From Stomorhina lunata (Eukaryota; Arthropoda; Insecta; Diptera; Rhiniidae): 64,000 nt of DNA. The stretch's first letter is position 1; the number at the start of each line of letters is the position of its first letter. Shown one piece after another: positions 13,435 to 26,669 of this stretch. The position numbers and the translations under genes are program-made. A model generated the notes under the pieces. It saw nothing but the letters and a program-made list of their open reading frames with translations, did no database searches and was not told where the DNA came from. The stretch is from NCBI GenBank assembly GCA_933228675.1, contig OW121743.1, positions 61,821,118 to 61,885,117 on the forward strand. The letters run 5' to 3'.

Positions 13435-14896
13435 GCTATCTCGAAAACGGCTCTAACGATTTTGATAAAATTTGGACAGTGGGTATCTTTTCTGATGTAT
13501 AGGTCGAAGAAGAAGGGACTTTTGGAACTTTTACCTCTAAGAGGGTAAAAACGGGTAAAAAGGGGAAAAAATCGAAAACGCTATGTCTCCTAAAGTAATA
13601 GGTATAGAAACAAAATTAAAATTACGTTTTAAACAGCTTTGAAAATAAGCGGACAGGTGTTTGGTACTTTTTTGAAACTATGTCCGATAGGGGGTAAAAA
13701 AGGGTGAAAATAGTTTTTTTGGCACCTTTTTAACCCACTCTTATATTTTAAACTAATTAATACAGAAAGAAACTTGGTACTGCAATCAATAGATGTAAAA
13801 AAAACATGAAACACGTGTTTGGTACTTTTTTGATTTTGGAGCCAAAATGGGTAAAAAAGGGATAAAATGATAACTTAACATCTCCAAAGTAATATGAATA
13901 GGAACATTATACATTATGTTAAATGCGTTTTAAAAAAATGTACCGAATTCAATTGGCACCAAAAAAGTACCAAATATACATATGGAACTTTTAGAAATTA
14001 GGAAATAAAAAGGGGGAAAAATTAGTATTATTTTAAACAAATGAATGTTTGTCTGTATGTATGTTCTTTATAGAATAGTAAACTGTGAATTTGATTGTGT
14101 TATGCTCTTTAGCGAAGATGTTGCGGATAAGCCGGCGAAGGTTTTAAAGTTGATAAGACTAATTTCCGACAGATGGCGCCACTGAAAATTACTAAAAATT
14201 AATTAAATCGTAAACTGTACATTTGATCATGCTATGATCATTAGCAAAGTTGTAACGCATGAGCCGACGAAGGCTTTTTAGTTGGTATGAATAATTTCCG
14301 ACAGGTGGCGCTACAGAAACTTACTCAAAGTCAATTTAATCGTAATCTGTACATTTAATCATGCTACAATCTTTAGCAAAGTTTTTGCACATGAGCCGAC
14401 GAAGGTTTCTTAGTTGGTATGAAGAAATTTCGACAGGTGGCGCTACTGAAATTTACTCAAAGTCAATTTAATCGTATGCTGTACGAGTACATTTAATCAG
14501 CAAAGTTGTTACGGATAAGCCGAAGAAGGTTTATGAATTGGAATAAGCAAAGTCCGACAGGTGGCGCCACAGAAAACTACTCAAAATAAATTAAATCGTA
14601 AACTGTGCATTTGATCAGACTATAATCTTTAGCAAAGTTGTTGCGCATGAGTCGACAGAGGTTTCTGTTGATGTGAATAATTTCCAAAATTATTCAAAAT
14701 GAGTTAAACTGTAAACTATGCAAACTATGTGTTGGTCGAACAAAATAAATCAAATAATTCAAAATTAACTGAATATTTCTACAATGTCTTTCCTCTAAAT
14801 TTATTTTAGCACTTTATAATATAAAATATATAAAAACTTTAAAATTTTCCTCAAAATGTTTATCATAAAGCTCCGAGCAAGGCTCGGTCTACCAGG
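13336..14896 (+). mobile_element. Non-autonomous Helitron-like element, copy 1
   Basis: This copy is almost identical to the one at 23,089-24,873, which defines its ends. It starts with TCTTATATTCTTAAACGAGC directly after an A. It then has a (TA)n tract at about 13,363-13,429, followed by ATCTCGAAAACGGCTCTAAC. I recognise the head and this second motif from insect Helitron families (established knowledge, from memory). Internal copies of a ~120-bp sub-repeat containing CCGACAGRTGGCGCCAC follow at about 14,100-14,700. The 3' end has a perfect 6-bp stem hairpin, CCGAGC-AAG-GCTCGG (14,873-14,887), then TCTACCAGG. There is no Rep/helicase coding capacity; the open frames are shadows. The terminal tetranucleotide is not the canonical CTRR, which lowers certainty about the class. 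Confidence 0.75.
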
Positions 14897-15165
14897 AGTA
14901 GGCAGCCCATACCACCAGATGCCGATTCATTTTTTTTAATTTTCGTAAATACCACGATCATTAATAAAACTAATGAAATTGGGTATTGAAATCATTTAGT
15001 TCGAATTTTGATGTTAACATAGTTGGTTGTGCTGCTTTGCTAAAAATAAGACAAAAACAAAATAGGCAAGAAACAAATCAAATTCCAATTTCTTCTTCTT
15101 CTGTTATACTTGACTCCCAGCGGAGCATGGGGCCTTACAATTCCAATTTATAGCAACAAAATACA
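14897..15165 (-). repeat. Dispersed SINE-related repeat, left member of an inverted pair
   Basis: The sequence GGCAGCCCATACC..GCCG, TTTTCGTAAATACCAC, GATGTTAACA and GCTGCTTTGCTAAA aligns in order with the reverse complement of 21,390-21,560. Its right part (TCTGTTATACTTGACTCCCA, GGAGCATGGGGCCTTA) matches the body of the tRNA-derived SINE at 61,141-61,390, read on the same plus strand. The element therefore probably lies on the minus strand and has lost its tRNA head. It abuts the 3' end of Helitron-like copy 1 and leads into array C. An 87-codon open frame crossing 15,110-15,373 is repeat sequence, not a gene. Confidence 0.65.
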
Positions 15166-15279
15166 TGGTTCGAGAAAACAAAGAAATATAATCTTAAACA
15201 TTGTTGCCATGACACTATTATTTTTCAAAACAGAAATAGATTTTTATATTTTTTTAGATATTCGATCCAAAAAAAATTC

Positions 15280-17342
15280 TATCAAAAAAAGATTGATAAA
15301 AATATTTATAGACAACTTTTTGATAATAAAATTGTCTATAGAAAAATTTCTGATAAAAAAAAATTTTCTATAGAAAAATTTTCGATAAAACATTTTCCAT
15401 GGAAAAATTTTTGACAAAAAATTTTATATAGAAAAATTTTTAATAAAAAAAATACCAAAAATTTTTGTAAAGAAATTGTTTACAGAAAAATGTTTGAGAA
15501 AAAAATTTCTATAGAAAAATTTTTGATAAAAAATTTTCCATTGAAAAATTTTTAATAAAGAATTTTATATTGAAAAGTTTTTGATAAACAATATAGAAAA
15601 ATGTTTGATAAAAAAGTTTTTATAGAAAACTTTTTGATAAAAAAATTGTGTGTAGAAAAATGATTGATAAAAAAATGTCTTTTAGAAAAATGTTTGATAA
15701 AAAATTTTTGATTAACATTAAAAAAAAATGTTATAGAAAATTTTTGATAAAAAATTTTATATAGATTAATTTTTAATAAAAAAAATAGAAAAGAAAAAAA
15801 ATTCTATAGAAAAATGTTTGATAAAAAAAATTTCTATAGAAAAATTTTTGATAAAGAAAATTTTCTATAGAAAAATATTTAATAAAAAGTTTTTCTATAG
15901 AAACATTTTTGATAAAAAAATTTTCTATAGAAAAATTTTTGATAAAAAAAATTTTGATAAAAAAATTTTTCATAGAAAAATTTTTGATAAAAAAATTTTC
16001 ATCGAAAACTTTTTGATAAAAAAAAATTGTCTATAGAAAAATTTTTGATAAAAAAAAATTTCTATAGAAAAATTTTTGAAAAACAAAATTTCTATAGAAA
16101 AATTTTTGATAAAAAAAGTTTCTATAGAAAAATTTTTGTTAAACAAATTTTCTATAGAAATATTTTTAATAAAAAATTTGTGGTAAAAAAATTTTCATAT
16201 GAAACTTTTTGATAAAAAAAATTTTTATAGAAAAATTTTTGATAAAAAAATTTCATAGAAAACTTTTTGATAAAAAAATTGTCTATAGAAAAATTTTTGA
16301 TACAAAAAATTTCTATAGAAAAATTTTTGAAAAACAAAATTTCTATAGAAAAATTTTTGATAAAAAAAGTTTCTATAGAAAAATTTTTGATAAAAAAATT
16401 TTCTATAGAAATATTTTTAATAAAAAATTGTGGTAAAAAAATTTTCATAGAAAACTTTTTGATAAAAAAAATTTTTATAGAAAAATTTTTGATAAAAAAA
16501 TTTCATTGAAAACTTTTGTATAAAAAAAATTGTCTACAGAAAAATTTTTGATAAAAAAATTTCTATACAAAAATTTTTGATGAAAAAATTTTCTATGGAA
16601 ATATTTTTGGTAAAAAAAAAAAATTTATAGAAAAATTTTTGATAAAAAATTTTCTATTAAAAAATTTTTGATAAAAAAATTTACTATAGAAAAATTTTTG
16701 ACAAAAAAATTTTCTATAGAAAAATTTTTGATAGAAAAATTTTTGATAAAAAATTTTTTATGGAAAAATTTTTGATAAACAAATTTTCTATAGAAAAATT
16801 TTTGATAAAAAATTTTTTATAGAAAAATTTTTAATAAAAAAAGTTTCTATAGAAAAATTTTTGATAAAAAAATTTTCTATACAAATATTTTAAATACAAC
16901 AATTTTCTATAGAAAAATTTTTGATAAAAAGAATTTCTATAAAAAAATTTTTGATGAAAAAAATTTTCCATAGAAAAATTTTTGATAAAAAAAATTTCTT
17001 TGAAAAAATTTTTGAAATTTTCTATAGAAATATTTTTGATAAAACAATTTTCTATAGAAAATTTTTGATTAAAAAAATTTTCTATAGAAAAATTTTTGAT
17101 TAAAAAAATTTTCTATAGAAAAATTTTTGATAAAAAATTTTTTATAGAAAAATTTTTGATAAAAAATTTTTTATAGAAAAACTTTTGATAAAAAATTTTT
17201 TAAAGAAAAATTTTTGATAAACAAATTTTCATAGAAAAGTTTTTGATAAAAAAATTTTCATAGAAAACTTTTTGATAAAAAAAATTTTCATGGAAAACTA
17301 TTTGATAAAAAAATTGTCTATAGAAAAATTTTTGATAAAAAA
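15280..17342 (+). repeat. Tandem array C, ~28-30-bp AT-rich satellite (left arm)
   Basis: This is a degenerate tandem array with unit TAGAAAAATTTTTGATAAAA followed by AAATTTTCTA, about 70 copies. Unit length varies by one to three bases because of A-run slippage. A larger internal block (CATAGAAAACTTTTTGATAAA with GTTTCTATAG variants) recurs about 235 bp apart near 16,020-16,210 and 16,255-16,445. Many open frames of 60-100 codons on both strands are translations of this repeat ([13 protein letters not shown]) and are not genes. Its reverse complement forms the array at 18,990-21,300. Confidence 0.92.
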
Positions 17343-17382
17343 AAACAGACAGACAGACAAACAGATAGACAGACAGACAGAC

Positions 17383-17427
<45 letters not shown>

Positions 17428-17428
17428 T

Positions 17429-17496
<68 letters not shown>

Positions 17497-17522
17497 CAGA
17501 CAGACAGACAGACAGGCAGACG
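17343..17522. repeat. (CAGA)n tetranucleotide tract
   Basis: About 43 copies of CAGA with scattered CAAA, TAGA, TACA and GGCA interruptions. It ends in GGCAGACGG, then continues as element Q-like sequence. The minus-strand (CLSV)n frame is a repeat artefact. Confidence 0.97.
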
Positions 17523-17610
17523 GTAATCACTTAATCATCTTAGAAATTCATAAAAAATTCTGAACATATATCTGAACATATATATTGAGCGATATTATCT
17601 ACCGTGGTTG
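17523..17610 (-). mobile_element. Fragment of hairpin-ended element Q
   Basis: GTAATCACTTAATCATCTTA and GAAATTCATAAAAAATTCTG match, as reverse complement, the element Q segment at 58,050-58,110, which carries CTGAATCC, GAAATTCTAAGACGACTAAG and then GATGTCCGTCTG. The CAGA tract thus occupies the same place as the CTGT stretch in the intact element. The fragment stops abruptly near 17,610. Confidence 0.65.
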
Positions 17611-18989
17611 TACTATAGTGTAAACTCAAAAAAAGATTAATTTGAAATTTGTCATAAAAATTCAAATTTATAATAAAATAATTCTCCCGTTAAAAAAATC
17701 AATTTAATTCCCTACAAATCCTTGCAACTTAATACAAAGTTTCAATTTCACTTATCTCTATTCAATCACACAAAACAAAAATATAAAATGTAATTAACAC
17801 AACAACCCTGACATTTTTTTATTTGTTAAAAACAAATGTCCTTATCGCACACATTCAGTTGGGATTCAAACACATAAATAAATATTTAATTTAAAATTGA
17901 TTAAAAATTACCATCACAAAACATCATTACGTATCTATCTACTTTTCTAAACTGAATAATGGTCACTTGGATCCTCTTTGGCAAAGTGATTGATTAAACT
18001 GCAAGTTTATTCATTCACTCTGTCATTCATCGTCCATCTCTACGTCCTTAGAGTTGAAAAGCAAATATACGAAACTAAACTCACACATTTGTATAGAAAA
18101 TATGTACAGAAAAAAGAAAAAAGGAGAAAGTGTAATAGAAATAGAAAAACGTACTTAAATATCAATCAATTGAAGATAGTGTAACCTTTTGTCTAAATTT
18201 CACATGTTTCAATATCAATTGAAAATCAATTTATTTTCACATGTTTACTACATGTGTAATCGCATTTACATTAAACAGATATGGGTATATATACACATAC
18301 TAACACAAATATAAATATAAATCTATGTATGCTACAAATGTATATTTTTATGTTATTGCTGTCTTTATGTCTTGCCATATACGAGCATTTACTCGATATG
18401 TATGTCCATGTTACACTTTTTTATATCTTTTCCCTATAACCGTAAACTCTGCTATGTAATTATCTAAAAAGCCAACAAAGTTTGGTTTATCGATTATATA
18501 TAAAAAAATATATATATTTTTGTACTTTTTTGCACATTTGTATCCTATGTCTATCCTTAAATATTTTATATGTATGTATATATCTGAATGTGTGTGCATA
18601 TTGGGTGTAAGTAGATGACTCTTAGATAACGTGACCCCAATATACAATAATAATAAAATGTTTCATTGCAACACCATCAACATTTAACCTGATAATACCG
18701 TTTATACAACCAACTAATCCCGATCAATTGAATACTTACATTCTAACAGCTAACATATGTCCCAACACACATATATTTACATATACATATATTTGTCAAT
18801 GGCTATAGGGTGTTCGAAGGAAACTAATGTGGTTTTCTGTTATAAATTAGTATAATTAAAACTAGATCTCTTTTTGAATTCAAATACGATTAGTTATTTC
18901 CTTTATGATTAAAATTTTGTTCTTGGATTACAATAACCTTTTCTATAAATTTCTGGGACACTCTATTTAGATATTTATACCATACAGTG
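17611..18989. other. AT-rich spacer between the arms of the inverted duplication, nothing recognised
   Basis: No gene or repeat family was recognised. It includes TA-dinucleotide-rich stretches (18,280-18,310 and 18,490-18,520). Open frames of 64 and 78 codons show no motifs or signs of selection visible by eye. Confidence 0.55.
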
Positions 18990-21300
18990 GGTACTATTAA
19001 AGAAAAATAAAATTTTTGAATGGTACTAAAAATTTTTTTATCAAAAATTGTTCTAAAAAAATGTTTTTTATCAAAAATTTTTTATAGAAAATTTTTTTAT
19101 CAAACATTTTTCTATTAAAAATTTTTCTATATCACTAATTTTTCTTTACAAATATTTTTTTTATTATCAAAAATTTTTTTATAGAAATTTTTTTATCAAA
19201 CATTTTTCTATAAAAAACTTTTCTCTATCACTATTTTTTTATATTATTTATTTTTTTTTTATTAAAAATTTTTCTACCGAAATTTATTTATTGTAAAATT
19301 TTTTACAGAAAAATATTTTTATCGAAATCTTTTCTATTAAAACAAATTGTTATCGAAAATTTTTCTAGAGAGAAATATTTTGATCGAAGATTTTTCTATA
19401 GAAAGATAAAAACGTTTTCTATAAAAATCGATTTTTATCAAAAATTTTCTACAGAAATTTTTTTGTATGAGTAGTTTTTATCACAAAGTTTTCTTTATAA
19501 ATCTTTTTTTTTTATAAAGAATTTTCATAGAGAAAAAAAGAAACATTTTTTTATTACAAATGTTTCTACAGAAAAATATATTTATAGAAATCTTTTCTAA
19601 AGAAACAATTTTTATTAAAAACTTTTCTTCAGAAAAATATTTGGCCAGAAAAAATTTTTATAGAAGATTTTTCTATAGAAAGATATTTTTATCGAACAAT
19701 TTTCCAATAAAAATATTTTTATCGAAAATTTTTCTACAAAAAAATATTTTTATGGAAAATTTTTTTAAAGAAAAATACGAAAATTTTTCTATATTTTTCT
19801 ATTTTTTTAGAAAACTTTTCTATAGAAAAATATTTTTATGGAAAGTTTTCACAGAAAAATATTTCTGTTGAAAAAATTTCTATGACAAATAATTTATATT
19901 GAAAAAATTTTCAGAGAAAAATATTTTACTAAAAATTTTTCTATAGAAAAATATTTTACCGAAATCTCTTCTATAGAAAAATATTTTACCAGAAAATTTT
20001 CTAAAGAAAATTTTCAGAGAAAAATATTTGATTGAAAATTTTTCTTTAGAAAAATATTTAACCAAAAATTTTTCTATAAAACAAAATATTTTAAAGTAAA
20101 TTTTTTATAAAAAAAACATTTTTATCGAAAATTCTACAGAAAATTATTTAAACCAAAAAATTTTCTATAGAAAATTTTTTCATCAAAAGTTTTTTTGTAT
20201 ACATTTTTTTATCGACAATTTTTTTATAGAAAATTTTTTATCAAAAATTTTGCTAAAGAAAATTTTTCCATCAAAAGTTTTTCTATAGAAAATTTTTATA
20301 TCAACAAATTTTCTATAGAAAATATTTTATCAAAAATTTTTCTACAGAAATTTTTTTTTATCAAAAATTTATCTATTTATTAAAATTTATCTTTTATTAA
20401 AAGTTTTTCTACAGAAAATTTTTTTATCAAAATTTTTTCTACAGAAAATGTTTTTATCAAAAGTTTTTCTATAGAAATTTTTTTATAAAACATTCTGTAG
20501 ATAAATTCTGTAGAAAATTTTTTCATCAAAATTTTTCCATAGAAAATTTTTTTATCAAAAATATTTCTATATGAAATGTTTTTATCAAAAATTTTTTTAT
20601 CCAAAATTTTTCTATAAATTTTTTTTTTATCAAAAATCTGACCTTTAGAATCTTTTTATATCAAAAACTTTTCTATAGAAAATTTTTTTATGAAACATTT
20701 TTCTATAGAAAATTGTAAATAATTTTATTACATTTTCCTATAGAAAGATATTTTTATCGAAAAATGTTCCAAAAGAAAATATTTGTATCGAAAACTTTCC
20801 AAAAAAAAATATTTTTATAAAAAATTTTTCTATAAAAATATATATTTTCCGAAAATTTTTCTATAGAAAAATATTTGAACGAAAATGTTTCTATAGAAAA
20901 ATATTCTACTGAAAATTTTTTTATAGAAAAATACGAAAATTTTTCTATTGAAAACTTTCACAGAAAAATATTTTTTTTTTAAATTTTTCTATAGAAAATG
21001 ATTTTTATTAAAAAAATGTTTCAGAGAAAAATATTTTTGTCAAAAATTTTTATCAAAAAGTTTGCTATTGCAAAATATAAAAATTTCTCTATAGAATTTT
21101 TTTTAGAAAAGTTTTCTATAGAAAGTAATTTTTATTGAAAATTTTTACAAAAAAAAAAATATCTCAATCGAAAAATTTTCTATAGAAAATAATTTTTATT
21201 AAAAAATTTTTCAGACAAAAATATTTTTATCAAAAACTTTTTCATAAATAATGTTTTTATAGGAAATTTCTATAGAAAAATATTTTCACCTAAAAATTGT
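18990..21300 (-). repeat. Tandem array C', inverted counterpart of array C (right arm)
   Basis: This is a degenerate array of TTTTTATCAAAAATTTTTCTA followed by TAGAAAATTT, the reverse complement of the 15,280-17,342 unit. It is more diverged than the left arm: many units read TATTTTTATCGAAAATTTTTC. Open frames up to 103 codons (19,560-19,871) on both strands are repeat translations and are not annotated as genes. Confidence 0.9.
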
Positions 21301-21389
21301 TTATACATGATTATCTCAATTTGTTTAGTATTAGTATTTATATATATTTCGAAAAATATTTCCAATAAATTGGATTTTGATTTGGTTTT

Positions 21390-21565
21390 TGTCTTTTCTT
21401 TAACAAAGGAGCACCAGCCGGTTTTGTTAACATCCAAATGCTAATGCATTAAATACTTATTTTTATGAGTTTAATTAATGACTGTGATATTTACGAAAGT
21501 TACAAAAAGTCTTCGGCTCCTGGCAGTATGGGTTGCCTATGACATACGCTAGGTCCTTTCTTAAG
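21390..21565 (+). repeat. Dispersed SINE-related repeat, right member of the inverted pair
   Basis: On the minus strand this reads GGCAACCCATACTGCC..GCCG, TTTCGTAAATATCAC, then GGATGTTAACAAAACCGGCT and GCTCCTTTGTTAAAG. This is the same order as 14,897-15,060 on the plus strand. By eye the match is roughly 65-70 percent with small indels. It ends next to TAGGTCCTTTCTTAAG, resembling the GGGTCTTAAATTT part of the 61-kb SINE. Confidence 0.65.
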
Positions 21566-21817
21566 TTCTATTTTGGTGTGTCAGTGTGTCATCTGTGATG
21601 AACTGTTGCTACCACTGGCTAATATTTTCTTTCGGTGTAAAACCGATTTTTTTTTTCAATATTATTCGAATAAATTTTACATTAATGTTTTATTTAAATC
21701 ACTTTCATTTTTTTATAATTCCCACGACTTTCCAATTGGAACAACGAGTAAGTACTCTGAGACAATGAGCTGAATCAGATTCTATTTTTAGGGTCATTGA
21801 AAGGGACCTTTATTGAA

Positions 21818-21906
21818 TTTTTTTTTTTTTTAAGTAGGTCTGCCCGGGTATCAAACTTGTTGCCACTGGTATGCCAGGCGGATAAGTAACCTGCTATGCC
21901 GGTTTA
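21818..21906 (-). mobile_element. tRNA-derived SINE head with A tail
   Basis: Read on the minus strand, CGGCATAGCAGGTTAC resembles a pol III A box. TTTGATACCCGGGCAGACC, about 45 bases downstream, resembles a tRNA T-arm/B box. An A-rich tail of 13 A follows. A complete cloverleaf cannot be drawn, so a functional tRNA is unlikely. The structure is that of a short tRNA-like retroposon. Confidence 0.55.
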
Positions 21907-22024
21907 CTTTAAATCACTAGATATATTGAAAACAATTAAACGATTTTGGGATTAATCAAAAACAGGTATTTATTACTCTAGAAGTAGAAAAGTCAAGTGA
22001 AATGAATACCCTAGTATGTATATA

Positions 22025-22413
22025 CCCTGCAGTAAATGCCGTCAGAGAAACAATACTGTTTTGCTATTGACAATATGTCTACTACTACTTGCCTATTTTG
22101 CCCCATCCAATGTTATCTACTATTGACATTTAACATTTAGAGTTCCTACGAAATCCACCAGTAGACATTACCACTATTTACTTAGTATTGACTTTGTAGT
22201 TCTTTTGGTTCAAACGGAGACATTGGGATCAAATCGGGGCCTATTGATATACATATATGTTGACACATTCGTTGACAATGTCACCAGATATATACTAGAA
22301 TAGTTGTCTCTATATATTCACTATTTCAGTACTGAATTAAAATTGGGGTTATTTGTATTGATGTTACACAAAGTGTTGACATGGAGACACATGATCCCAG
22401 TTTTACTACAGGG
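22025..22413 (+). mobile_element. TIR element (MITE-like), copy 1, empty site
   Basis: It begins CCCTGCAGTAAA and ends TTTACTACAGGG, terminal inverted repeats with one mismatch in 12. The 389-bp body is repeated, at high identity, at 22,814-24,972. At about 22,312 it shows the uninterrupted site (TCTCTATATATTCAC) into which the Helitron-like element inserted in copy 2. There is no coding capacity. Two tRNA/rRNA-like checks were negative. Confidence 0.8.
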
Positions 22414-22813
22414 ACATAGACTAAGACATATACTACGACATAGACTAAGACATAGACTAACACATAGACTAAGACATATACTACGACATAGACTAAGACA
22501 TAGACTAAGGCATAGACTAAGACATAGACTAAGACATAGACTAAGACATAGACTAAGGCATAGACTAAGACATAGACTAAGACATAGAATAAGACATAGA
22601 CTAAGACATTGACTAAGACATAGACTAAGATATAGAATATGACATAGATTAAGACAAAGGCTAAGACATAGACTAAGACATATACTACGACATAGACTAA
22701 GACATAGACTTAGATATAGACTAAGATATAGACTAAGACATAGACTAAGACATAGACTAAGACATAGACTAAGACATAGACTAAGACATAGACTAACACA
22801 TAGACTAAGACAT
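22414..22813 (+). repeat. 12-bp minisatellite (ACATAGACTAAG), ~33 copies
   Basis: Tandem 12-mers with single-base variants (CTACG, AACAC, AAGGC). The tract lies exactly between the 3' end of TIR element copy 1 and the 5' end of copy 2. It is the reverse complement of the much larger tract at 54,090-56,010. Since 12 is a multiple of 3 the frames stay open (RLRH-type translation at 22,304-22,612), but nothing suggests expression. Confidence 0.95.
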
Positions 22814-23088
22814 CCCTGCAGTAAATGCCGTCAGAGAAACAATATTGTTTTGCTATTGACAATGTCTCCAGTACTACTTGCCAATTTTGCCCCATCCAAT
22901 GTCTATCTACTATTGACGTTTAACATTTAGAGTTCCTACGAAATCTACCAGTAGACATTACCACTATTTACTTAGTATTGACTTTATAGTTCTTTCGGTC
23001 CAAATGGAGACATTGGCATCAAATCGGGGCCTATTGATATACATATATGTTGATACATTCGATATATACTAGAATAGTTGTCTCTATA

Positions 23089-24873
<1,785 letters not shown>

Positions 24874-25249
24874 TATTCACTATTTCAGTACTGAACTAAA
24901 ATTGGGGACATTTGAATTGATGTTACACAAAGTGTTGACATGGAGACACATGATCCCATTTTTACTACAGGGTATGTACATGAGTATACTAATATCTGCC
25001 AAACTTGATACTTAATATTTGCAAGCACATGACAATGTGTGTATGTGTACACATGTACACACATACTCAGTTAGAGCATATTTCGATAAATAAGTAGAAA
25101 GGTGTTCAAGTGTTAGTATAATATTACGATAGAAACTAGCAAAAACAGTTAGGGTGTCCAATAAAATGATTTGACAAAGGCTATACTTACCTGGTAGAAT
25201 ATTTTTATATTTGGTGTTTTGTCATATAGAATCATGGTCAAATTTGGAA

Positions 25250-25415
25250 ATATGTTACAGCGCATAGAGAATGGGCCCTAAGGGTATTTTGCGCGCATAG
25301 AGAAAAGCGCCTATGGGTAAAAACAGTTTTGTTCAGAAAAGCCATTTAAAAGATTTAATTTGAATTTTTTATCTTTTTTTCCCTTAGGTCCCTTTCTCTA
25401 TGCGCTGTAACATAT
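25250..25415. repeat. Small foldback (inverted) repeat with 34-bp arms
   Basis: The left arm at 25,250-25,283 (ATATGTTACAGCGCATAGAG, then AATGGGCCCTAAGGG) is the reverse complement of 25,381-25,415 with only a few mismatches. The ~97-bp loop contains a third partial copy, GCGCATAGAGAAAAGCGC (25,293-25,310). There is no coding sequence. It could be a miniature foldback element. Confidence 0.8.
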
Positions 25416-25955
25416 ATAAAATAACCACTATTGGAAAATAAAGTTTGGGAGACTCTAATATACATATGTATGTGTTTATAATGAGTAGAATCTCAGTTTC
25501 TAACATATTATCTGACATTAGTTACATGCATATAAAAAAAACATACATGTTCTTCTATATCTAATAATACAAAGGTTTATATACATATTTACATATGTAT
25601 GTATATACTTGTAGCATTGAATTGTATTGTTTGTCTTTGAGAATTGTTAATATTTTACCAAAGGATGTAATGAAACATATTTTATTGTTCAAATGTTTTT
25701 TCATTCGACTTATACAAACTGTCGATAGTTCTGTTTTGTAATACTTTTGCTCCTGATATTGTGTTTATTAGGTTATAATGGAGATATGGTATGTTTTTGC
25801 ATATTAACCCTTAAAATTTTGCTTTTGCTTAAATTATATTAGGTGTTTCATAAAGTCTACTTATAAATTGTTAACAAAGCGTTAATCCTTGTACTGTTTT
25901 AGATGCTTTTTAAACGGTTTAAGAAAGACTTGAGTATTGTAAGTTAAGCAAAGAA

Positions 25956-26112
25956 TGTAGAGCCACTTTTTTGAAGAAGGCCTAATATTTATTTCTATCA
26001 GAAAAGCAGCTCTTATGGTTAAATGCTCTAATACTTTAGTGCATAGAGCAAAATCGTATGCTGGGCTGAAGTCACATAAAGCTTGGAAAATTACAGATCA
26101 TGATCAGATCAT
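25956..26112 (+). pseudogene. Relic of a Tc1/mariner (DD37E-type) transposase, N-terminal fragment
   Basis: Translation gives KAALMVKCSNTLVHRAKSYA then GLKSHKAWKITDHDQ. This aligns with KAARTVKCSMNFAHRVKAYA then GLKTYKVQKVPDRNA of the transposase at 52-53 kb; about 15 of the 29 residues starting at VKCS are identical. Just upstream, in another frame, VEPLF-stop-RRPN corresponds to VERLFRRAPN, so at least one frameshift and one stop have accumulated. Only the segment between the DNA-binding and catalytic domains remains; the rest is gone. It is on the opposite strand to the full copy. Confidence 0.75.
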
Positions 26113-26390
26113 GATTCGATTTAGTTCTACGCTTTTATTTTCTCACCTTACTAAAAAAAAAAATGCTGCAAATTTTAAAATGGAGTATAAAAAATTTTCA
26201 CTTATAAAGAAAATATTTTTATAGTTGCTGCTTTTTCCCATTTGTATTTTTGTTTGTTGCAAAAAGAACTATAATAAAAAAAATATTATATAAAAGAGGA
26301 TATTACAAACTAAAATACAAGATATTTATAATCACAGTTGTAAATTGCCACTCAGGTTTAATCTTTAATATAGACAAAATAAAAAGAAAA

Positions 26391-26640
26391 CAAGTAAAAG
26401 TGTTATATTCGGCAATGCCGAATCTGATATAACCAACATCAAGTTGTATTAAATTTAGAAAGATATCTCATATATATACATACAAGGGTGAAGCATCTTC
26501 AAAATGTGGACCCAATTCGAAAAAAAATTGTATTGCTGGTAAAGTCTTTGGACTAAATTCGGTTGCAGTAGCTTTATAGTTCAACATTTAAGTGTATCAA
26601 AGTGGTTTCCCTAGTATTTACTTTAATCAAAATTCGATAT
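26391..26640 (-). mobile_element. Hairpin-ended dispersed element, terminal fragment
   Basis: It starts with AACAAGTAAAAGTGTTATA and the hairpin ATTCGGC-AAT-GCCGAAT (26,407-26,423). It continues as the reverse complement of the sequence leading to the ends at 61,874 and 62,088 (shared CCAATTTGGTC-like and GCTACTGCAACC-like phrases). The sequence is non-coding. Confidence 0.7.
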
Positions 26641-26669
26641 TATAACCGGGTATATGTAGATTTACATTA

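Noticed and set aside
13629..13814. 61-codon minus frame also present at 23,590-23,775
   Set aside because: Its conservation is explained by the two near-identical Helitron-like copies; no domain or start context.
15773..16509. Several overlapping 60-98-codon frames on both strands
   Set aside because: Low-complexity translations of array C units ([13 protein letters not shown]), overlapping in many frames; no independent evidence for coding.
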